Shown here piece by piece: positions 33,287-37,540 of a DNA stretch of 37,540 bases. Below the pieces are notes generated by a model. It saw only the letters and a program-made list of their open reading frames with translations, made no database searches and was not told where the DNA came from. The position numbers were made by a program, and so were the translations under genes. The stretch spans positions 1 to 37,540 of the forward strand of contig JAPLNJ010000354.1 in assembly GCA_026692885.1 (NCBI GenBank). Reading direction: 5' to 3'. This DNA comes from Planctomycetota bacterium (GTDB lineage: Bacteria > Planctomycetota > Planctomycetia > Pirellulales > Pirellulaceae). Within the stretch, counting starts at the first letter, position 1, and every line of letters starts with the position of its first letter.

Positions 33287-33481
33287 ATGCCCAAGAACGA
33301 TACCTACGTCGGCAAGACCGAAGCCATTCGTACTTGTTTGGCAGAGCAGCCCGGTGCGACTCCGGTGCGCATTGTCGAAATCCTGGCAGGACGAGGCATC
33401 CAGGTCTCACCGGCCCATGTGATCGTGGTTCAAGCTGTCCTGCGGTCCCAGAAAGCTGAACACATCGCGGCTGCCTCCTGA
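33287..33481 (+). CDS. Small helix-turn-helix-like protein (64 aa)
   Basis: 64 residues: KTEAIRTCLAEQPGATPVRI, then VEILAGRGIQVSPAHVIVVQ and AVLRSQKAEH. ATG 33287 follows a near-perfect AAGGAGGGA ribosome site 3-6 bases upstream, which decides the start against the longer frame from 33077. The pattern of a first helix, 'xPxxIxxxLxxxGIxVSPAxVxxV' and a basic end suggests a winged-helix or helix-turn-helix fold of a kind seen in planctomycetes; the family is from recognition only. The iterons just upstream suggest it may bind its own promoter. It stands alone between an acyltransferase gene and a gene-poor region. Confidence 0.75.
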   Translation: MPKNDTYVGKTEAIRTCLAEQPGATPVRIVEILAGRGIQVSPAHVIVVQAVLRSQKAEHIAAAS

Positions 33482-33553
33482 CGCGGCCTTGTGGCGCTCG
33501 GACGCAACCAAATGAGACTTAACGGTTCAGCGGGGGCAGGGCGCGAGACAAGA

Positions 33554-33645
33554 GGTCAGACGTACAGATTTCAGTTTTTGCGGTCGTGTGCCCAAGCCTA
33601 GGGAAAGCCTTCCGGCCGCGAAAACTGAAATCTGTACGTCTGACC
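33554..33645. repeat. MITE/REP-like hairpin with perfect 25-bp arms
   Basis: Bases 33554-33578 are the exact reverse complement of 33621-33645, and pairing continues inward to about 33586/33613 with two G-T wobbles. The arms begin GGTCAGACGTAC and the outer ends read GGTCAGA/TCTGACC. The element is 92 bases, with no transposase inside. It may be a miniature mobile element or a REP-type palindrome moved by a transposase elsewhere in the genome. Confidence 0.75.
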
Positions 33646-33812
33646 CCAGCTGGCGATCCGTCTCTGCGAAACCGTAAAACCCCATTCTTAACACGGACAA
33701 CCCCGAAAACCGTTTGATGCTAGTGTTTTGCGCAAGGTTGTGAGCAAGGCCCGTGACCTGCAGTTCCGCAGTGTGGCCAGCCCGTGCCTTGGTCTTCCAT
33801 CAGATCATTGAC

Positions 33813-33848
33813 AAAAAAAGCCCGCGCCGTCGAGGTGACGGTGCGGGC
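33813..33848 (-). terminator. Orphan intrinsic terminator on the minus strand
   Basis: Bases 33820-33831 pair with 33837-33848 (12 bp, one G-T), loop GAGGT. On the minus strand the stem is followed by seven Ts (complement of 33813-33819). It faces a region without a recognised minus-strand gene. Confidence 0.8.
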
Positions 33849-34120
33849 CAAAGTGAATCGCTGAGAGTATCGAGTTGTTCGCGACCGCAAGTCATCTCCG
33901 CCTTGGTCAGGCACTGCCCGACAGGGCCAAACGTGCATCACGCCGCTCTATCGCGACAAAGGGCGTGCGTCGTTTTTGTATTCGCAAGACGAAAACCGAG
34001 TTGACCGGCAGGCAACGATCGCCTCACACACACTCACGGTTTGCATGCAGTAACAGGCCACTCCTTCCTGAGACAAAGTGCAACTCTGTTCCATCAAAAT
34101 TCACAACAGGGTCGAACTCC

Positions 34121-34140
34121 TGAGGAGCGGTAGCTCCTCA
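34121..34140. repeat. Perfect 8-bp hairpin TGAGGAGC-GGTA-GCTCCTCA
   Basis: An 8-bp stem with loop GGTA, with no T-tract on either side. It lies in the gene-poor region. It is probably a dispersed palindrome; its role is unknown. Confidence 0.6.
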
Positions 34141-34403
34141 CTCGAACACGCCCGGTGGTAGTTGCATGACTGCCCTCCCTACCGAAATGAGACGTTGGAG
34201 ACGGAGCAACAAATCGAATGTTCTGCGGTGATCGTACGCTTTGGGCCTCACAAAGGCAAGCGAGTTTTTTCCGTACGACAAACCATGACGCTCACCTGCC
34301 GCCATGACACCACTCGCACCCGCGTGGATTGTAACGCGGGGACGCTTGGCGTACATTTTGCAATCCAATGTCGTGGTCGTTTCGGAAATTGAGAGACGGA
34401 TTC

Positions 34404-34796
34404 ATGCGAACTGTGCGTCTGCTGTTTTGTGTCGCCTACGCGGTCCTGCTCACAATGTTGCTCCTGGTGCCGCAGCCCGCCAAATTACTGGGACTGCGCA
34501 GAATTCCCATGCTTCCCTGGGGTGACATCGGCATCCACTTCACGGCGTTCACGATCCTGACTTTGCTGGTGCACTGCCTGCGATGGCCGACACGAGTTCG
34601 CTGGCCGATCGTGGCCGCGCTGCTGGCCTACGGTCTCGTCATCGAGTCCTTGCAGGTGTTCGTGCCCTCCCGGTCCGTCGAGTTGCTGGATTATCTGGAG
34701 AACATGCTCGGTGTTGCCGTCGGCACGGGGATCTACTGTCTCGCTCGACGGCTAATTCGGTCGTCCAGTACTTCGCCGAGCGAGAAAAAGCTGTAG
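34404..34796 (+). CDS. VanZ-like membrane protein
   Basis: 130 residues with about four hydrophobic segments (LLFCVAYAVLLTMLLLVP, IHFTAFTILTLLVHCL, WPIVAALLAYGLVIESLQVF, ENMLGVAVGTGIYCLARRL). The VanZ-family pattern is present: HF near residue 45, then E-SLQ-FVPSR and D-LEN-LG-AVG. In resistance clusters VanZ lowers teicoplanin sensitivity, but most family members stand alone and have unknown roles. ATG 34404 follows GAGAGACGG. The gene is isolated and has no van genes beside it, so a resistance role is not supported here. Confidence 0.85.
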   Translation: MRTVRLLFCVAYAVLLTMLLLVPQPAKLLGLRRIPMLPWGDIGIHFTAFTILTLLVHCLRWPTRVRWPIVAALLAYGLVIESLQVFVPSRSVELLDYLENMLGVAVGTGIYCLARRLIRSSSTSPSEKKL

Positions 34797-34924
34797 AAGG
34801 AGAGTAAGTTGTTGCGTCGCAATCCTTTGCGATTCTTGCTTCAGCCAGGCCACCAATCATTCTGGCGAGGAATAGCGAGAGGCTGATGGAGGCCAGTGGT
34901 GATGCTGGCGTGGCATGCCAAGGC

Positions 34925-34948
34925 AAGGATTGTAAGAAGGATTGTAAG
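34925..34948 (+). repeat. Two tandem copies of AAGGATTGTAAG
   Basis: A perfect 12-base unit occurs twice head to tail in the gap between the VanZ and rpsU genes. It is a simple slippage repeat. Confidence 0.85.
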
Positions 34949-34964
34949 ACTGTTTCGCTGCCGT

Positions 34965-35003
34965 CAGTGCTGTCAGCGGTCGGGGTGGTTGGCGGGTGAG
35001 CCT
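34965..35003 (+). repeat. 39-bp dispersed direct repeat, copy 2
   Basis: This copy matches 33095-33133 at 33 of 39 bases, in the same orientation. It lies about 200 bases before rpsU. Confidence 0.75.
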
Positions 35004-35148
35004 AAGTGAACCCCGCGCCCTTCCGCTAGCAGTGGGCAACCTTGCAATCAAGGCCGCACGACAAGAACTTGGTGCGTCTCAGTCGGTTCGTCAAGAATCT
35101 CTGGGAAACGACGCGTTGCGGCCCCTTTCTCTCTCCCGCGAATCCCGC

Positions 35149-35180
35149 TATAGTCACCTAATCGGTGATTATTATTTTTT
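35149..35180 (+). promoter_or_regulatory. rpsU leader: -10-like box and hairpin with T-tract
   Basis: TATAGT (35149-35154) resembles a -10 box but has no good -35. Overlapping it, 35152-35158 can pair with 35164-35170 (7 bp, loop TAATC), followed by a T-rich run to 35180. The hairpin plus T-tract looks like a weak attenuator or terminator 20 bases before the rpsU start. The two readings exclude each other in part. Confidence 0.4.
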
Positions 35181-35200
35181 CAACCCGAATGGGGGAATAA

Positions 35201-35392
35201 ATGGTTAAGATGATGTTGCGGGATCGGGAGTCGGTCCAAGAGGCAGTGCGTCGTTTTCGCAAGCTGGTTGAGCGTTCCGGGCTCAAGAAGGAAATGCGGA
35301 AACGCGAGGTCTATGAGAAGCCAAGCGTGACTAAACGGCGAGCAAAACTGCGTGCGGAACGACGCGCCAAAATGCAGCGGAAGCCGGTGTAG
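35201..35392 (+). CDS. rpsU: 30S ribosomal protein S21
   Basis: 63 residues, typical length. The protein is basic and has the S21 signature: [19 protein letters not shown] near the N-terminus and [16 protein letters not shown] in the middle. S21 sits on the small ribosomal subunit near the 3' end of 16S rRNA and helps start translation on mRNAs with Shine-Dalgarno sites. ATG 35201 follows GGGGGAATAA. The gene stands alone rather than in the usual rpsU-dnaG-rpoD arrangement of enterobacteria. A hairpin with T-tract in its leader may regulate it. Downstream, SulP follows on the same strand after 243 bases. Confidence 0.95.
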   Translation: MVKMMLRDRESVQEAVRRFRKLVERSGLKKEMRKREVYEKPSVTKRRAKLRAERRAKMQRKPV

Positions 35393-35635
35393 CCCACAGG
35401 CCAACATCCAATATTCACGCCCCGCTTGCCTCGCTTCGACGCAAACGGGCCTATGTCTGGCCCATGCAGGACTGGCCTCGGCGGTCGGGTTGCTGCCCGT
35501 CTTGGGCTGCTAGAGACGAACGGTCGATACGGAGTCGCAAGTCTTCTTCGGTCAGGGGCTTTGCCACCCAGATTGGCCCTTGTCCGAACAGGACTCCCGA
35601 CCTCTTGGCGCGCGAACTCTATCTGCCGCTTCCCG

Positions 35636-37438
35636 ATGCCGCAGTTTCGCAAGGCGCAGTCAATGGCCTCAACCTATGGATGGAGTGCCGCACGCAAGGA
35701 CCTGCTGGCTGGCCTGACGGTGGCGGCTATCTCGTTGCCGCAGGCGATGGCTTATGCGTTGATCGCTGGGATCGACCCTCGTTTCGGCTTGTACTCGGCC
35801 ATCGTGGTGACAGCGATCGCCTCGATTTTCGGCTCCTCGTCCCACCTGATCAACGGCCCGACCAACGCCATCTCCCTGGTCGTCTTCAGTGCCCTGGCCT
35901 TCGTCGATCGTGCGGCCTCGCCGACAGACGCCTACGAGGCGACTTTCCTCCTGGCCTTGATGGTGGGTGGCATCCAGGTGCTGGTCGCTGTGTTCAAACT
36001 GGGCGATCTGACACGGTACATCTCCGAATCTGTGGTGATTGGGTTCATGGCCGGAGCTGGTTTCCTGGTGGCTCTCAGCCAAGTCGGTAACCTGTTCGGG
36101 CTGACTGACCGCGGCACCGGTCATCAGCACATCCTCCACCGCTTGTGGCTGACTCTCACCGGCGGCGGGCCGGTCAACACGCGATCCCTCGCCATCGGTC
36201 TGGGAACGGTCCTGCTGCTGCTACTGCTACGGAAGGTGCTGCGTAGGTATCATCTGCCGCGGGTGGACATGCTGCTGACCCTGAGTGTGGTTGCGGTCGT
36301 AGCGGCCGCGCTGGGCTGGTCCGCTCCTGGCCCGGATGGGAAATCGATGGTGGCGGTGGTGGGCACCCTGCCGGCGGGTCTGCTGCCTTTGCCGCACATC
36401 CCCGACGTCAAGTTCCAATGGGTGCAGCAAATGGCCGGTAGTGCGCTGGCCATTGCGCTCCTGGGGCTTCTGGAGGCATTGGCCATCGCCAAGTCCATCG
36501 CCAACGAGACGCGACAGTCGCTCGACTACAATCGGCAATGTCTGGCCGAGGGCTTGGCCAATCTCGGCGGTGGCCTGTTGCAGTGCTTGCCGGGATCCGG
36601 GTCGCTGACCCGTTCGGCCATCAACTTCCAGGCCGGGGCCGTCAGCCGGATGTCCGGCGTGTTCGCGGCGGCGGCGGTGGCCGTGGTCGTCCTGCTGTTC
36701 GCACCGCTGGCACGTTTCATCCCAACGGCGGCCCTGGCAGGTCTGCTGCTGGTCACGGCCGCCGGGTTGATCGATCGGCGGCGGTTGCGGTGCGCGCTGC
36801 GTGCCTCACGCTATGACGCGGGCCTCGTCCTGACCACGGCCTTCGCGGCCGTCTTCGTGAGTGTCGAGTTCTCGATCCTGATCGGCGTCGCTCTGTCGAT
36901 CCTCATGTTTGTCCCGCGCGCCGCCCGCCTGAAGGCGACGGAGTTGGCGATCAGCGCCGAGCGGATTCTCAGGGACCGCCTGCCGACGGACCCGCCCTGC
37001 AACCGAATGGTCCTGCTCGATTTTGAGGGAGAGCTGTTCTTTGGAGCAGCGCCCGATTTGGAACGTCACTTCGCGGACCTGAGAGAGAGGACGCGAGCGG
37101 GCGCACGCATCCTGGTCTTACGGGTCAAGCGGACGCGGAATCCTGACATCGTCTGCATGGAGCGATTTCAGCATTTTCTGCTGGAGATGGAGCAGCACGG
37201 GGTCACGGCGCTCCTGTGTGGGGTGCGACCGGATTTCGTTCAGGCCATGAAGAATTTGCGTTTCCACACGTGGCTACCGGCCGAGCGCATCTTTCCGGAG
37301 AACGCGAACGTCCCAGGTTCCGCGACGCTGGCTGCCGTGCGTTACGCCCACGAGTTACTGGGCGACGATGTCTGTGACAGCTGCCCGCGCCGCGAAAAGA
37401 CCGAGCCGGGTCAGGAAGTTCTGTACTACATGATCTAG
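35636..37438 (+). CDS. SulP-family anion permease with STAS domain
   Basis: 600 residues from ATG 35636 (MPQFRKAQSM); a nearby ATG at 35663 is also possible, and the frame is open from 35426. SulP proteins are inner-membrane transporters of sulfate, bicarbonate or other anions. The N-terminal signature DLLAGLTVAAISLPQAMAYA and FGLYSAIVVTAIASIFGSS are clear, followed by about 10-12 membrane segments (NGPTNAISLVVFSALAF, a LTRYISESVVIGFMAGAG segment, RSAINFQAGAVSRMSGVFAA). A cytosolic STAS domain (about 455-600, VLLDFEGELFFGAAPDLERH) regulates transport. Substrate cannot be decided from sequence. No clear ribosome site precedes the start. A twin-hairpin repeat follows the gene. Confidence 0.9.
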   Translation: MPQFRKAQSMASTYGWSAARKDLLAGLTVAAISLPQAMAYALIAGIDPRFGLYSAIVVTAIASIFGSSSHLINGPTNAISLVVFSALAFVDRAASPTDAYEATFLLALMVGGIQVLVAVFKLGDLTRYISESVVIGFMAGAGFLVALSQVGNLFGLTDRGTGHQHILHRLWLTLTGGGPVNTRSLAIGLGTVLLLLLLRKVLRRYHLPRVDMLLTLSVVAVVAAALGWSAPGPDGKSMVAVVGTLPAGLLPLPHIPDVKFQWVQQMAGSALAIALLGLLEALAIAKSIANETRQSLDYNRQCLAEGLANLGGGLLQCLPGSGSLTRSAINFQAGAVSRMSGVFAAAAVAVVVLLFAPLARFIPTAALAGLLLVTAAGLIDRRRLRCALRASRYDAGLVLTTAFAAVFVSVEFSILIGVALSILMFVPRAARLKATELAISAERILRDRLPTDPPCNRMVLLDFEGELFFGAAPDLERHFADLRERTRAGARILVLRVKRTRNPDIVCMERFQHFLLEMEQHGVTALLCGVRPDFVQAMKNLRFHTWLPAERIFPENANVPGSATLAAVRYAHELLGDDVCDSCPRREKTEPGQEVLYYMI

Positions 37439-37480
37439 TGCGTCGTCAAGGCTTAATCTTGGGGTGACCGATGCGGTGGC

Positions 37481-37536
37481 GTAAGCTTCCAGCTTGCGTT
37501 TGACGCGATGAATCGAAAGGCAAGCAGGATGCTTAC
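37481..37536. repeat. Twin-hairpin element with AAGCT/TCC and AAGCA/GGA hairpins
   Basis: Hairpin A (37481-37497) contains AAGCT-TCC-AGCTT and hairpin B (37520-37536) contains AAGCA-GGA-TGCTT. The loops TCC and GGA are complementary, and the two halves pair with each other with two mismatches. This is the same layout as the elements at 7065-7112 and 18683-18733, with an unrelated stem sequence. It lies about 40 bases after the SulP stop. Confidence 0.75.
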
Positions 37537-37540
37537 CCCA

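Larger units (their letters stand above)
33482..34403. other. Gene-poor region between small HTH gene and VanZ gene
   Basis: This 0.9-kb stretch has no convincing protein gene. It contains the MITE-like hairpin (33554-33645), a minus-strand intrinsic terminator with no obvious gene before it (33813-33848), and a short hairpin (34121-34140). A possible 48-codon minus-strand frame (33948-34094) lies upstream of that terminator but has no ribosome site. A noncoding RNA on the minus strand is possible. Confidence 0.5.
34797..35200. other. Intergenic region between VanZ and rpsU genes
   Basis: This 404-base gap has no gene that I can support. It contains a 2x12-bp tandem repeat of AAGGATTGTAAG (34925-34948), the second copy of the 39-bp dispersed repeat (34965-35003), and the rpsU leader signals (35149-35180). 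Confidence 0.6.

Noticed and set aside
33948..34094. 48-codon Cys-rich minus-strand frame upstream of the orphan terminator
   Set aside because: No ribosome site and no recognised family; kept only as a possibility within the hidden-transcript finding.
34105..34141. tRNA T-loop-like motif (GTTCGAC on the minus strand) next to a hairpin
   Set aside because: No acceptor or anticodon stems can be built around it, so it is not a tRNA or tmRNA gene.
34162..34392. 76-codon plus-strand frame before the VanZ gene
   Set aside because: No ribosome site, irregular composition and no domain; it overlaps the start of the VanZ gene in another frame.
35426..35635. Upstream extension of the SulP frame
   Set aside because: The 70 extra residues are Arg/Gly-rich without SulP similarity; the family N-terminus begins after ATG 35636.

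Overview
The window looks like planctomycete chromosomal DNA, probably of the Pirellulales type. The reasons are GC-rich sequence, a DUF1559 prepilin-like protein, many very long Pro/Ala-rich or repeat proteins, a small S21 protein, and many intergenic palindromes with recurring architecture. This taxonomic call is inference; there is no rRNA in the window. I found no tRNA, rRNA, CRISPR array or transposase gene.

Region 1 (1-2330, + strand) holds the 3' end of a xylose-isomerase-like TIM-barrel gene, with a perfect 38-bp tandem duplication of its tail, and a dctA-type dicarboxylate transporter. A strong intrinsic terminator at 2331-2366 separates dctA from the convergent cluster.

Region 2 (2399-22701, all on the - strand) is the centrepiece: nine collinear genes over about 20 kb ending at that terminator. 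In transcription order they are: a divergent protein kinase with a long helical tail; a von Willebrand A protein; a PP2C phosphatase; a single-pass membrane protein with cytosolic N-terminus, Ig/BIG2-like repeats, a PDZ-like segment and a Pro/Ser/Lys tail; an SrfC-like P-loop protein; an SrfB-like Hsp70/actin-fold ATPase; a small protein whose C-terminus reads like GrpE; a zinc-ribbon/PQQ beta-propeller protein; and an exported TPR protein. The first three resemble the vWA/PP2C/kinase ('TerY-P'-like) triad. The later ones look like a chaperone or GTPase machine with its own exchange factor. I propose one phospho-regulated, envelope-connected machine. Its function is unknown. An FHA-domain (phosphothreonine reader) gene lies about 2.7 kb beyond the cluster.

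Region 3 (23026-29363) has a FabF-type ketosynthase (-), a polytopic membrane protein with a possibly leaderless start (+), the FHA protein (-), the DUF1559 protein (+), an exported two-domain protein joining a molybdopterin-oxidoreductase-like fold to a tetrapyrrole methylase (-), and a ModE-like regulator (-).

Region 4 (29474-37540) has an SGNH hydrolase fused to a Dabb domain (-), a XerD-like recombinase (-), a PlsC-like acyltransferase (+), a 64-aa helix-turn-helix-like protein preceded by three iterons (+), a 0.9-kb gene-poor stretch with a MITE-like hairpin and an orphan terminator, a VanZ-like protein (+), rpsU (+) and a SulP anion permease with STAS domain (+).

Intergenic palindromes are a theme. 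Two copies of one family (7065-7112 and 18683-18733) show compensatory changes that keep both hairpins paired, and an unrelated sequence at 37481-37536 uses the same layout.
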